Source: Sphaerulina vaccinii
Taxonomy: Eukaryota; Ascomycota; Dothideomycetes; Mycosphaerellales; Mycosphaerellaceae
Length of the DNA stretch: 64,000 nucleotides
Direction: 5' to 3'
NCBI GenBank assembly: GCA_022570795.1
Contig: JAKUDP010000001.1
Location: 2,542,001-2,606,000, forward strand
The notes beneath the pieces were generated by a model. The model did not search any database. It had not been told where the DNA came from and saw only the letters and a program-made list of their open reading frames with translations. Position numbers and translations under genes: made by a program. Positions 1 through 11,283 of the stretch are shown here, piece after piece. The stretch's first letter is position 1, and the number at the start of each line of letters is the position of its first letter.

Positions 1-120
1 CTCCGCTGTTCGTGTTGTAAGTCATGTGTGGTCAGGCCACGATGGTATACATGGCCTGCATGAGCTATCAGCATACTGCGCCTGGCGAACCGTTTGTTGG
101 AAGTACTTCTGCCGGTACTC

Positions 121-1653
121 ATGCCCTGCATGGGGCTCTTGCGAGTCTTCATACTGCTTCCCATATCGCAGCTCTACCTAGTCACCGCTTCGCCAGTATC
201 AGAGACTCTGCGACATTACCCAGCATCAACATGTCTCGGAGTCACGCATCTGTTGAGCTCGCTCCGACATACCCGCGAGGCCAGTCACGCGACGAGGTTT
301 TGCAGCAGCTACATCACCCAGGCATCGATAGTCAACAGCACAAGTATCATCACGCTTACGCCAGCGCCGGTCACGATACAAGTAAACACGACCTTCACGC
401 CTCCACTGCTCACTGTCACGGTCGAGCCAGCACCTCAGATATTCACCCTGCCGCAGGTGACTTCAACCAGCTATCGAGATATAACGATTACTGCTAGTCA
501 AGGCCCATCAACTCGACAATCATCCACCCAAGGATCAGTGACTGCAGATCCGGTGGCTCAATCGCCTGCACTAGGCACCTTTACCAGCACGACTACACTC
601 AATGGCTCCCTGGTCACTTCTTATGTGTCTGCTAGCAGTACCACTACTCTGCCACAATCGACTTCTACGATCCTACAGACTGTCAGCAGCACAATTGTTT
701 CTGGAACAGTCCTGACTGTGCAAGAGTACCTGAACTCTACCACGACTCTCCGGCTCGATCCAGTCCACCTCCTCGCCTCTGACCACAGTGACCAGTACGA
801 CGATGACCACCTTCTCGCTGAGTACTACCACAACAAGTAAGTCTGGACTCTACCAAAGCCATCCTGTGGAATATAGATCGGACACTTGCTTACCGAATGA
901 AGCTTCTATCTAGGCACGATAGCACCGACGACAGTGACCACAACAATCCGTGTCACGCAGCCCACTCCATCAGTCTACAAAGGTCTTCGATACTATTCTT
1001 TCCTGAATACTCTTGACTTCAGTCTCCCAGCGACTGCAGAAGATGTGACTCTCTACAATGCGAACACGTACCTCAGCGCCGGTCTCCTCACCAATTTGAA
1101 CATAGTCCGTTCAGTAGGCTACCCAGGTGGCACATCAACGCAGTGTCCATACGCGCCTATCACTGGAGGAGGTATCGGAGATTGTAGTCAGCTTACCCTG
1201 GTCATGCAAGGATTCATCTTCGCAGCCACGACTGGGACATACCGACTCGCTGTCGAAGCTCCAGCATCGAACCCTACTGTAGCTTATGTCGACCACTACT
1301 TTGGAGAGTGGAGTGGAACAACAGCATATGGAAGCTATACCAATAGCAACAGCGATTACAGAGCTCGCAGGCAGAAGGCGGTTGTCGGCACTGGAACGCA
1401 GACCGTAACAATATCTGGCAGTCACACCTTTACCTTTCAAGCTGGACAATACTACCCTGTGACATTCATATTCATCAATGGAGGTGGACCCGGTGGTTAC
1501 CTCTTTGCGCTGCAGACGCCTGATGGTAGTGTCATCACGGATACGAGTGCATACTTCATACCTGCTTGTAACACGGGCAACCCGTTCACAAACAGGGATA
1601 GGTTGATCGATGTCAACCTCAGAAGAGGCACCGGGCCACTCTTGTACATATGA
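121..1653 (+). CDS. Secreted GLEYA-domain adhesin-like protein (possible frameshift)
   Basis: The N-terminus is a hydrophobic signal peptide (MPCMGLLRVFILLPISQLYL). Next comes a short Cys-containing segment with FCSSYI, then a Ser/Thr-rich stalk with STTT and TSTI motifs, then a C-terminal GLEYA/PA14-like domain starting near GLRYYSFLNTLDFSLP. GLEYA domains are carbohydrate-binding lectin folds of fungal cell-surface adhesins, so cell-wall or surface attachment is inferred. An intron at 837-913 (GTAAGT..CTAG) joins the stalk to the domain. The frame that splices correctly into the GLEYA exon is not the frame open from the signal peptide: the reading frame must change between about 734 and 752 inside the Thr-rich stretch. 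No convincing intron accounts for this, so it is a frameshift, an assembly error or a missed splice. The first in-frame ATG after an upstream stop is at 121. Confidence 0.65.
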
Positions 1654-2141
1654 GCAGCAAGAACAATGATGTGGAGCAACATCGCGGAAAACTCTCAGGT
1701 TCAAAATGAACAAAGCTTTCGAAGATACTGATCGTGCTGGAGCAGAGCCTAATAAATATGCGACAGAACGACGAGAACGTCAAAGTCTTCTACGACCCTA
1801 GATATGAACTATCTCAACACGGCAATGAGATCTTTGGATGCATCTGAGCACAAGAGCCAATTACTCTTTCTACCCAATCAAGGAAGATTTACGTGCCCGG
1901 CAGTGTTGTTTCCACCTGGCGGTGTAGGATGAGGCATCTTGCGGATGCTGGAAAAAGTAACGTCGCTTGTCAAATTACGATTTCGTCAAGGATTTAGCAC
2001 ATGCGACAAACGATCAGCTTCGATAAGACTGTAAAAGAAAGAACACTCCGCCAGCGCTGCCATTGTGTTCACAAACGTCCGCTGCTCTGCCAGATTCACC
2101 ACCCTGTGTCAACCAGGCGTCCTTCTGCAGCTAGCCGCGAA
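1654..2141. other. Intergenic, no gene seen
   Basis: This holds the 3' flank of the GLEYA gene and the promoter side of the carboxypeptidase gene. I see no conserved ORF, RNA gene or repeat in it. Confidence 0.5.
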
Positions 2142-4145
2142 ATGCGAATTCTGGACGCTCTTTTTGTGTGGATTGGGTTATTGGACTGCACACAAGCGAA
2201 ACATGCCAGACATCCAACAGATGCGTTGAAGCGAGCACAGAAGTTCAAGCGAGATGCTATCACGAAACAACCAGCAAGAGCCGCGCGCCATGAGCAGAGC
2301 AAGAGGTTCGTTGTTCCTCCGGACAGCCGTTTCTTGACGAACAAGACCAAACCATTCGCGGTGGACGGTGTGAAGCTACCAGAGCTCAATTTCGACCCAG
2401 GAGAATCATATGCGGGTATAACAAGATCTCTCAACCGCAGTGAGACGACTCTGACTGTGTTGCAGGGCTCTTACCCATAACCGGTGCGCAGAATGAGACG
2501 AGGGAGTACTTTTTCTGGTTCTGGCCTTCACTCAACTCCACCGGACCAAAGGAGATCGCAATATGGTATGTGTGCACGAGCTTGAGTCCTGTAGGGTTTG
2601 CGTTTTACTTATAGTGCTCTTTAGGTTCAATGGCGGGCCTGGTTGCAGCTCTTTAGGTGGCTTTTTGACCGAGAATGGTCCTTTCATGTGGCAGGATGGC
2701 ACTCCCAGTGAGCAGCTCCTATCCAAGCAGTGGTGCTTCGGGTGGTACTGATGCGGCATAGAACCGGTGCAGAATGCTTACGACTGGCGCAATCTTACTA
2801 ATGTGATGTGGGTCGAACAGCCTATTGGCGTAGGCTTTACACAAGGGACGCCAAATATCACTGATGAGCTCGCTGTCGGGAGCCAAATGGTGAGCTTCTA
2901 TGAGCAATTTGCTGAGCTATTCGACGTCAAAGGCTGGGACATTTACCTCACTGGAGAGTCATATGCTGGGTATCTCGATCATATGGCTGTTTTATATACT
3001 GAGCTGACAAGACAATAGTTACTATCTGCCATACATGGCAGACGCTTTCATCAAGAAGAACAGCTCCGATTTGCCACTCAAAGGCGTGCACATCAACGAT
3101 CCTATAATCGGCGATGATCTTGCGCAGCAAGCGGCCACCGCGGTACCCTTTGCTCAATACTGGCAGAATATGCTTGGCTTCAACGACACCGTTTTGAAGG
3201 ATATCACGTCACAGCATGAGACATGCGGGTACAAAGACCTTCTCGAGAAATACTTCACGTTCCCGGCTCCGCAGGAGCAATTCCCTCTATTGCCTCAATT
3301 GTACGATCCAGCCGAAGAGGATCCAGAGCTCAACCTTTGCGACACGCTCGGTTTAGTGTACGCCTATGTCACTGAGATCAACCCATGCTTCAGCCTTTAT
3401 CGCATCAGCGAGACGTGCCCACCACTGAAGTCCGTTCTTGGGCCAATTGGAAAGTAAGTGCTGTCGTTGTAACTATTGAGGTGTTCAACCTGCTGATGAA
3501 CGTATCAAACAGCGACTACAATCCGGATCCGACTCAGATCTACTTCAATCGAAGTGATGTGCAGCAACTTATTCATGTTCCAGTCGGATGGGCGTGGGAA
3601 GTGTGCTCGTCAGACGCAGTTTTCCCCGATCAGGTCGATAAGAACAACACTGGGCATTCTATAGACCTCTCTCCTCCTCCAGCGACAAATGGTGTTCTGC
3701 AGCATGTGATAGAGACAACAAATAATGTCATCATCGGATCTGGCAACCTCGATGCTGTCTTAAACACGAACGGGACTCTTTTGGCGATTCAGAATATGAC
3801 CTGGAATGGTTGGCAGGGGCTTCGAGACTTTCCTGGCACAGGACTATACTCGCCTCATCATCAGAATCTTCCGGGCTCGATTGCTGGATCTGGCTATCTT
3901 GGTAAATATGGTCATGAGCGAGGCTTGACATTTTATCAGATTCAGCTAGCGGGGCATATCGTTCCTGGAGATGCACCAGGTGAGTGGGCATTCTTTGCGG
4001 CGATATTTTTGTGGTATCGCAAGGCATTTATCGCTAATCCCGACTAGGTGCGATGTTCAGCATAATGGAGGTGCTTCTGGGTCGCATCAGTCCCGATGAC
4101 TTGGGCAAAGAGAGAAACTTTACTACGGAGCTTGGAAATGGCTAG
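2142..4145 (+). CDS. Secreted serine carboxypeptidase (peptidase family S10)
   Basis: Seven exons code for 554 residues: 2142-2415, 2466-2565, 2625-2707, 2762-2969, 3019-3453, 3513-3979 and 4048-4145. The exon sum is a multiple of three and every splice restores family motifs. The start at 2142 gives a signal peptide (MRILDALFVWIGLLDCTQA). Diagnostic S10 motifs in order are FDPGESYAG-LLPI, AIWFNGGPGCSSLGG, WVEQPIGVGFTQG, the nucleophile motif GESYAGYYLPYMA, an Asp region SGNLDAVLNTNGT, and the catalytic His in AGHIVPGDAPG. S10 enzymes remove C-terminal residues from peptides at acidic pH. The N-glycosylation sequons and leader indicate secretion or vacuolar delivery. The third intron (2708-2761) is supported because it removes an in-frame TGA and creates the canonical KPVQNAYDW junction. 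Confident family call; substrate preference unknown. Confidence 0.92.
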
Positions 4146-4946
4146 GAAGTCGTTCAGGATATAATCGAAAGGAGTTTCGGCTCGGCACTGTTCGTCTGCG
4201 ATCCCAGGTCTTAGCAGTGCAAACGTGCATTTTTCCAGTCTGCGCAGGATAGTTCGTCCACATTACACGAGTGGCAGAGCTGACAAGGTCAGCAGAGCTT
4301 ATCGAGCGACATGCCAGAGCCTTGGCCGCAAGCTACCTCGATAGCGTTGATATTAAGCTTGTCCACGTCCAAGAGCTTCCAGATATGGGGGTTAGTATTT
4401 TCCGGCAGGCACTCGTCAGCCTGTGATGGGCGATGAATGAGATTGGCCTGCGAAAAGAGGCGATGAAGTACAACAGTATGAAGATGCTAGAGACGCCGAG
4501 CAAGGCAAAATTGTTCATCCACCATCTCAAAACCCGGCAACTACCATTTCAGGAAAGTCGTTGTGACAATGGTTGTTGTTCCAAATCTTCACGTGAGTGG
4601 CTTCCACAACCCTCATCAGTGGCTGAACCAGTCCCCAAGTTTTCAACTTCTCCGCCGCAGATCGACACCAAGCATTTTGACTGCCGATCAACTTGACCTA
4701 AAACACACCAAGTTCAGAGAGAATGTCTTCGCTCGACGAATCAGAGATCCTGCTTATCATCACCGAGGCTCGTGGCTTCTGGCTAAGGAACTTTCCACAA
4801 CAACCGCTTTGGCGATGTACGTAACAGGCAATCAGGTTCCTCCTAGGTTTCGAGATGGCGCGAAGATGGCGACTTCGAGTAAGTAGAAGACCTTCTGCTT
4901 CGCCGAAACATTCTACGTCCTCCTGCTCGACGATATCATCGCCAAC
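4146..4946. other. Intergenic, possible decayed coding sequence
   Basis: About 800 bp lie between the carboxypeptidase and peroxidase genes. A plus-strand stretch near 4268-4395 reads as helix-like coding sequence (AELIERHARALAAS) before a stop. I cannot assign a family or join it to an ORF with a start, so it may be chance. Short ORFs around 4433-4886 have no recognisable features. Confidence 0.3.
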
Positions 4947-5897
4947 ATGCTGAAGTCCTTCGCTATCACAACGCTGTTCGCAGCACTAGCATCTGCACAG
5001 CTCGATATCCCAGCACTGCTCGCCAGTCTTGGACCAGCACCAGCCAACGATCCTCGATTCACGACTTGGACGAAACCAGGTCCAGGCGATGTTCGCTCGC
5101 CTTGCCCAGGTCTGAACAGTTTGGCCAACCACGGCTTTATCCACCACGATGGCAAGAACATGACGATTCCTCACCTTCTGCAAGGTCTCGCGGCTGGCAT
5201 GAACATCGGACCAGACTTCACAATCGCCATTGGTGGAGTTGGTTTGCTCTCTTCTCCAAACCCGTTGGGGGGTTCTTTCGACTTGAACGACCTCGATCAA
5301 CATAACTTCCCGATTGAGCACGATGCTAGTCTTTCTCGACAAGATGCTTTTTTCGGAAATGATTACAGCTTCAACCAAGGGATCTTCAACCAGGTGTTAG
5401 CACAATACAATGGGTCAAGGACAACCAACTTGGAAGGTGCATCAGCAGCGATTGCAAACCGTACGATGGATTCTCAAAAGAGGAACCCAACGTTCGTGTA
5501 TGGACCTCGCGAGTTCATTTTGAGATATGGAGAGACAGGCTTGTACTTGCAGACGATGGGAGGAGATGACCTTACTGGTGTTGCGAACATTGATTATGTG
5601 CGCCAGCTATTTGAGAAGGAGAAGTTGCCATATAACCTTGGTTGGAGACCTCGTGCTGAGCCCATTACGTTGAATAGCCTTGGGTTGATGGCGGTGAATT
5701 TGTTTGGTGTTAGCCCAGCGCAGGGAAATGAGGGGTTTACTATTGTTGCGTAAGTCGATTCCTTCCATGCCTTGGGCGTGCCATATACTGACTTTCCTCC
5801 CAGTGATTCGTACAAGAACGTCTTCGAAGTCATTGCAGGTGGCTCGAACATTCTTGCCAACCTTACGCAGGGACTTTCTACCGCTGTTGGTCTATAG
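4947..5897 (+). CDS. Secreted heme-thiolate peroxidase (chloroperoxidase / UPO family)
   Basis: Two exons (4947-5749, 5804-5897; intron 54 bp) code for 298 residues. A signal peptide (MLKSFAITTLFAALASAQ) is followed by the proximal motif SPCPGLNSLANHGF, whose first Cys is the expected heme-iron thiolate ligand. The distal acid-base motif EHDASLSRQDAFFG carries the Glu/His/Asp set typical of peroxidase family 2 (Pfam Peroxidase_2). These enzymes use hydrogen peroxide for halogenation, epoxidation or oxyfunctionalisation outside the cell. The length suits the short (about 30 kDa) group of unspecific peroxygenases. The last exon supplies a hydrophobic C-terminus. Several N-x-S/T sequons are present. 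Whether it is a chloroperoxidase or a peroxygenase cannot be decided from sequence by eye. Confidence 0.9.
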
Positions 5898-6180
5898 ATG
5901 TCGCTATGACATGTGTATCATTCGCATAGAATCACAAGCTCCGAATTTCTTCGTGCATTCACTTCCCCGACCATCCCATCTGTCCGCCATTCTCCGAGTC
6001 AATAGAAGCTGCATCCAGTATCGTCTGGAGCTCGCTTGCCACGTCTGATTGTGGCCCAATACAGTCCAAGACTCAGAGTCCCACATCTAAGCGCAATGCT
6101 TCGAGGGTAGCAAAGGTCATGTTTCCTGGAGGGTCTGCAGACTGCTTGCCGTGCTCAGTCGTCGCTCTTCGGAAAAGCGA

Positions 6181-7425
6181 TCAGGCCAAGTGCGCGAAAA
6201 TCCATGGGGCGGAGTTGGGTTGTACACCTCTTAGTATTTCTTTGACTTGCATTAGGCTCTCATAGAACTTTCGATGGGCGTTGTCTCCTCGGCCGAGGGC
6301 GTTATAATATGCTGCAACATCCCGACGTCCTTGAATCGCCTCGTCGAGGCTCACTCGGAGACCAAGATGACTGGCGGACGTTGCCAGATGAGTGCCATGT
6401 TCAGCTCGAGCCAAGTGAGCAGCCCCTATCAAGTGCTCACTCAGAAGCCGTCCTGTCTGGCTGTTCTCGAATGCGTTCTGGTACTCGTGTCGGAGGTTGA
6501 ACTCCTCCGGAAGGACAGCAGTCAGTTGTTGTATCGTCGACCTCGTGGCTTCTTTATAAGCATCTCTTCTTGCATGAAGAGTTGCTGCGGTGACAAGCGG
6601 GGCCAAAGAAGAAGGGAGAGGCACTACCCATGTAGACGGTGTCGAAAGAATCAGGTGGACCTCTCCAAACAGCTCGGTGACTCGCTGGTAGATATCGTCG
6701 AGCGCCCGCCCGATCGCACATCTCTGATCTTGCGAGATGATGAGATCCCGACCAGTCTGTAGATTGGTGGCCACAGTTTCGGACGCTTCCAGGAGCTCCG
6801 CGATGTGAGGACGGTTCCCGTGATTCCGAATGGCCTCGGTGGCGGAGATGTAGTCCTTCTTTACCTTGAGGATTTCCCATAGGTGTGACATTTCTGTCAC
6901 TGCGCCCAGTCTATGCTCGGCAGCGGGGTCATTCTCATCGAGAAGAAGCCTCGTAAGACCTGCAATGCTGCGTTGAAGTCTTCTGGAAGCCTCGAATCGT
7001 GCTTGAGGCATGTTCGTGAACATGAGAACCGGGTAAGCCGGAAGTGACACTGCTGCATTTAGCATGCGGTCGACTTCCCCGAGAGAGCAGTCGGTCGGTA
7101 GGTCGGTGGAGGGAGGATGTGACACTGCTGCGGAAGGCTTGTGGTCAGCATCATTGCGAGAGAAATTGGTCTCTGGGTCAGTGGAGGCAGGATGCGACAC
7201 TGCTGCATTTAGCTCGCGGTCAATATCGTCGTGGGGGCAATTGGTCGGTCGGTAGGTGGACCGAGGACGTGACACTGCTGCAGAAGGCTCGTGGTCAACA
7301 TCATTGCGAGAGCAATTGGTCGGTGGGTGGATGGGCCATTGATCTTCGCCAACAAGCATACGTACCGGTTTGATAACAGCACCTACTACACAGCCGCCCG
7401 GAGGCTTTAGCATAGCGGGTTCCAT
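6181..7425 (-). CDS. Hypothetical protein with four-unit repeat, paralogue of the gene at 7839-8870
   Basis: I do not recognise the family. The ORF is open from 7647, but alignment with the neighbouring paralogue puts the likely start at the ATG at 7425 (MEPAMLKPPGG); further upstream the two loci still match as DNA, but in different frames. From that start the protein has 414 residues. An N-terminal acidic region contains four 25-residue repeats with core AAVS, encoded at about 7027-7323. A mainly helical C-terminal half ends in LDEAIQGRRDVAAYYNALG and HRKFYESLMQVKEILRG. The last block is nearly identical in the paralogue, so it is the conserved core of the family. No signal peptide, membrane segment or catalytic motif is seen. 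Confidence 0.6.
   Translation of the reverse strand: MEPAMLKPPGGCVVGAVIKPVRMLVGEDQWPIHPPTNCSRNDVDHEPSAAVSRPRSTYRPTNCPHDDIDRELNAAVSHPASTDPETNFSRNDADHKPSAAVSHPPSTDLPTDCSLGEVDRMLNAAVSLPAYPVLMFTNMPQARFEASRRLQRSIAGLTRLLLDENDPAAEHRLGAVTEMSHLWEILKVKKDYISATEAIRNHGNRPHIAELLEASETVATNLQTGRDLIISQDQRCAIGRALDDIYQRVTELFGEVHLILSTPSTWVVPLPSSLAPLVTAATLHARRDAYKEATRSTIQQLTAVLPEEFNLRHEYQNAFENSQTGRLLSEHLIGAAHLARAEHGTHLATSASHLGLRVSLDEAIQGRRDVAAYYNALGRGDNAHRKFYESLMQVKEILRGVQPNSAPWIFAHLA
7027..7323 (-). repeat. Four tandem 75-bp coding repeats in A-B-A-B order
   Basis: Each unit is 75 bp (25 residues) with core D-x-x-x-x-AAVS-x-P. On the coding strand, units 1 and 3 resemble each other (SRNDVDHEPSAAVS and SRNDADHKPSAAVS), as do units 2 and 4 (DIDRELNAAVS and EVDRMLNAAVS). 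This implies a 75-bp duplication followed by duplication of the 150-bp dimer. Because 75 is divisible by three, the opposite strand is also open through the repeat. Confidence 0.85.
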
Positions 7426-7838
7426 CTTCACCTTCACCTGGTTCTGTGTAAGAATCAGGCAAAAGCGCGGTACAATGGTGATGGATATAGAGTGTGCAAG
7501 AAGGTAAAGCAAATTGTGATGCTTGGAAATTGCAGAAAATCCGAGAATAGGGCGTTTGCGGCTAGCGGCACAACGGCTGCAAGGATGCTGCAGGAGCGTG
7601 AAGTGAAGCTGAGACGGAACAGACGGAGATCTCGTCCTACATTCCAATAGTCCTGATTCTCTGCGAATGTAGTGCCATTAAAGTGGGATGGAATGGTCAG
7701 CTCCTTTGACGTAGTGTCCTACATCAGCTGCCAGAGACAACGTTTCGCGTAATCATTGCGCCTCCATCATAGTAGCTCTTCTTGACGCCTGTCTCGCAGA
7801 GACACTGTATCGACGATCTCTAGCAGCACTGCCAGAAC

Positions 7839-8870
7839 TCATTGCTCGGTACCTCTCAGAATGCCTTTGACTTGGACGAGAGTCTCGTAAAAATGCCGAT
7901 GAGTAGTATCTTGCTCTCCTCGTGCTGCTTTGTACGCCCCGACGTCGCTTCGGCCCTGTATCGCGTCGTACAAGAACACCCTCATCCTCTGATATCTGGA
8001 AGACACTCCCAGCTCGTGTCCGTAGAACGCTCGAACTTGACGCGCGGCTTCTAACATGCGTGCACCCGTCATCTGTCTAGCGCTGTATGCAATCTGAGCG
8101 CGGCATTCTGGTGTCATTGCTAGGTCGACCAGCTGCATTCGGAACAACCTTGTGCCTTCCTGGTATGCAAGCGTCCGCGCATGCTCAGTGTGCTCGGTGA
8201 TCCAGGGCAGAGGTGCAGTGTGCGGCACATTCCATGGTGGCGGCATCAGCAGGATCATCTGCACCTCGCTAAAGAGCGCCTCGATAGCGCAATAGCTTTG
8301 CGCAAGCTCATCTGCCATAGCATATGGGTAGTCTTTAAAGTATGCCAGTATAATTGACAGTTGTGCTCCGCATAGTACCACATCTTGCGCCGATTGGAGC
8401 AGAGTTCGAGGAAGTGGTAGTTGCCCGCGCTCTCGTATCAGATGTGCTACAGCGATGTACTGGTCTCGGAGCTTTGAGATCTCCCAGGAGTGTATGCTCT
8501 CGTTGACGGTCCTCAGCGGATTGTCCGCTGCTAGTGTCGCTGTCTGTGGCGAGATCGAGTTTGCGGTCAAGATGAGCATCCTCGTGAACGATGATATCTC
8601 AGAACGGACCGTTTCGGTGGACTCGAGCAAATTCTGAGGCGTTTCGGCTGTGAAAGGGCACGTTGTTGGGCCGGGAGCAACTCGCGCGAGTGGCGCCTCA
8701 ACAGGCGCAGGAGTTGGCGGCATGGTCTCCTGTGGGCGGCTCTCCACTGACACACCTCCAAGCAATGTTGCGCGCACGCTCAGCGCAGCAGCGCGGTCAT
8801 CAGTCCGATCTGGAAGGTTCCATATTCGTGGAGGCTGGGACCCGTCGCCATCTTGCAGTATTCCGTCCAT
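7839..8870 (-). CDS. Hypothetical protein, tandem paralogue of the gene at 6181-7425
   Basis: The family is unknown. The start at 8870 (MDGILQDGDGSQPP) aligns with the start chosen for the paralogue; the frame stays open to 9020. The protein has about 343 residues. It has a Pro-rich N-terminal linker (PPTPAPVEAPLARVAPGP) in place of the paralogue's repeats, then a helical body (SWEISKLRDQYIAVAHLIRE) and the shared C-terminal core with DAIQGRSDVGAY and HRHFYETLVQVKGILRG. The same order, strand and upstream DNA similarity show a local duplication. No targeting signal is evident. Function unknown. Confidence 0.6.
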   Translation of the reverse strand: MDGILQDGDGSQPPRIWNLPDRTDDRAAALSVRATLLGGVSVESRPQETMPPTPAPVEAPLARVAPGPTTCPFTAETPQNLLESTETVRSEISSFTRMLILTANSISPQTATLAADNPLRTVNESIHSWEISKLRDQYIAVAHLIRERGQLPLPRTLLQSAQDVVLCGAQLSIILAYFKDYPYAMADELAQSYCAIEALFSEVQMILLMPPPWNVPHTAPLPWITEHTEHARTLAYQEGTRLFRMQLVDLAMTPECRAQIAYSARQMTGARMLEAARQVRAFYGHELGVSSRYQRMRVFLYDAIQGRSDVGAYKAARGEQDTTHRHFYETLVQVKGILRGTEQ

Positions 8871-9228
8871 CTCGCTTTGTATGCAGGACGATTTCGAAAT
8901 CGTGAAGTCGGGCGTGAGAATGCGCTTGAATCGGTGCGGACTTTGTTGTGTTTGTGTTCGTGTCTGTGCGATGTGCAAATTCCATTGAGCTTGAATTAGC
9001 GGCTTCTCGGCTAGCGACACAACGGCGGGACGGATGTTGCCAGAGCAGGATGTGAAGTGAAGCTGGGGTATCTGCTCCCAAGTGTATGTTTGATGGGAGG
9101 GTCTGCTCCAAGATCGTCTCGCGTAGAGACGTGCAGGCTAGCTAGTGCATCGGCCGCATCTTGCGTGCGAATCAAGCGTCGCTCGCGAAGTCGTCGTATG
9201 GACAGGTGAGTTTCGTGCCACCTGTGCC
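8871..9228. other. Intergenic with duplicated 5' flank
   Basis: The stretch around 9000-9065 resembles 7558-7625 upstream of the paralogous gene (shared GGCTAGCG-CACAACGG and GTGAAGTGAAGCTG). This marks the extent of the segmental duplication that made the two genes. Confidence 0.6.
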
Positions 9229-10421
9229 TCAGATACCTCTGTTGAACTCCACGAGCCCGTTCTCACCGCCTCTCTCCCAGAACTCCTTCTCCAAGCTCGT
9301 AGCCTTCACAGCCTGCCTCTGCGGGAAAGCCGCCAATGCAAGCGGCAGTGCAAAGATACTCGTCGTCAAGATCAGTCCCAGGTTCACAGGCGTCACCATC
9401 CTCGGTCTTGCCTTCAGCCACTGCGTCTGCTGCAACCGCACAAGGATGAGTGGCGGAATGACCATGATCGGAGTAGCATTCAGCACTCGCGATACAGCAG
9501 TCTCTCCAACTGCCAGGGTAGCAGCCTTCTTACTCTTACCAATTGGCTCCAGCGACTCGCCAGCTTCCTCTCTCTTCTTCTTGACTTCTTCAGACTCGCT
9601 TGGGAAGACGTTGATGCCTTGTCTGATTTCCTCGCCACGCATGAGAAAGACGTTAAGAACACCAGCACTCGCCACAGCTGCGAATGGGACCAGTCTACCC
9701 AATGTGACCTTTGCCGCAGGACTGAGACGCTTCAGTCGTGGGACGATTGAGTTCAGGCCAACGGCTACACCACAACTTGCTCCGACTGCCAAGAAATATG
9801 ACTGAATGATGCTGGAGGTCGACATAGGCGTGCTCTTGTTTGCGTTCGAGAAGTTGATGGCGACGTTGAGTGACTGATTGGCGATTTGCCAGGCGACTGT
9901 TCCAGTTGTGGTGAGGTTAGGCGTGAGCATACCAGCTGTGACGACCAAGTTTGACATGACGAAGCAGGACATGCGGAATGGGAGGAAGACTGGTTCTCCA
10001 GTGTCTGGGCACAATGTCAGCATCTCAGTTTGGAGGTGCGAAGGTGAATTCAATACCTGGATGGAGCGTAGAGTCGACGACCTTCTTGGCTGTCCATAGC
10101 TCAGGTGTCATCTGCTGGAGTTTGCCTTGCTTATACTGCGTGACCAGGGACTTGGCATGTTCGAGGCCAGTGGAGGAGGTGAACAATGTCCTGCAACGTG
10201 TATCAGCTGGCTGCTCAGAAGATCACTTGGTCATTGCTGCTGGTCAGTCAGGTACAAGTCGACAGTACTGACCCATTGGGATCACATGAAGCCTTCGCTC
10301 CTTTGCACTTATCTCACCTCGGATCGGAAATGTCTGCGGAGTGTTTGACTCTACCCCAGTATGTGCTGAGGTCATGTCGCGATGCAGGTAGATCTCTGCT
10401 GCCGGGTAGAGCTGCGGACAT
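9229..10421 (-). CDS. fsf1: Sideroflexin (mitochondrial inner-membrane amino-acid/serine transporter)
   Basis: Three exons on the minus strand (10318-10421, 10057-10190, 9229-10004) encode 337 residues. The N-terminus has the family signature RHDLSTYWGRVKHSADISDPRT. Splicing at 10005-10056 creates HPDTGEPVFLPFRMS, the hallmark sideroflexin motif. The protein ends in EFWERGGENGLVEFNRGI, the conserved family C-terminus. Several hydrophobic segments follow, including FLAVGASCGVAVGLNSIVP and LILTTSIFALPLALAAF. Human SFXN1 imports serine into mitochondria for one-carbon metabolism; yeast Fsf1 is the fungal orthologue. A Lys/Glu-rich loop (SESEEVKKKREEAGESLE) lies between helices. The first intron is unusually long for this window (127 bp). 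Family call secure; substrate inferred. Confidence 0.93.
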
Positions 10422-11283
10422 GATTGCTGTGGTGGTATTGAAGGAGAGAAGTGAGAGACGTGAGAACGCGAAATGTATTGTCGTCGGTGAGTCAAGGCAT
10501 TGGCCAATAGGGACGGTCCGCGATACAGAAAGCTTATTTGTGCGATTTTCTGCTTCTCTCACATCTGCCTCGTGCTTTCACTTCTCTTCTTCAACCTACT
10601 CCAACTTCAAAGGACCAGAATCAAGAGTTACTTCTAACACAGAGCGGTCTCCCGTCATCCGTGAACACGCTCAGTCCTCAGTGTACTGGCATCGGCGCGA
10701 TATCATCTATATGAGACATTCCACGAAGCGCCAGCTCTCTACTCCAGATCAAGGACTTCAGCTTTGGGCTTCACCACTATCTCCCCAGCATGATGAGCAA
10801 AGGTCGAAAAAGCAGACCCAGCTACAAGTCCTCGAGGGAGATAGCAGCCTCCTTCCTCAGCTCATATCATACAGCAGAACGTCTCTCACCGCGCTCGGTC
10901 TACAAATCCTCCATTTACAGATCTTGAGCTGGCTACACCACTTTCGAGTAGTGTATACGAGACAAGAACAGACTCCATTCGACGGTTTTTGAGTACGGAC
11001 CCAGTCGCTTTTCCATGGCCAGGTTTTCGTAATTTACAAGTTCGATACAAATCACATCACAAACAGATGTGGCTGCTTCCACAACCATGTAGATAAGTAT
11101 CAACCTAATGCAGGAAGCGTTCTGGACTGTGAACACACCGAGCCTCACTACTATGACTACAGCTCTATCTCCTCCTCATGAGAGTGAGAGCGAAATACGC
11201 CCAAGCAGGTGGATAATGCTTCTACCACGCGTACAGTAAGGAGAGATCGATCAGAGCATAGGAGAATATGCAAAAGAGCGAGC
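10422..11283. other. Intergenic, no gene seen
   Basis: Upstream of sideroflexin I see only short unsupported ORFs. The right end abuts the 3' end of the minus-strand RNA gene at 11284, where a second T-run (GCTCTTTTGC read on the minus strand) precedes the spacer. Confidence 0.4.

Noticed and set aside
7044..7373. Plus-strand ORF with repeated residues opposite the 75-bp repeat
   Set aside because: It is the mirror of the minus-strand coding repeat; any 75-bp unit leaves other frames open if free of stops.
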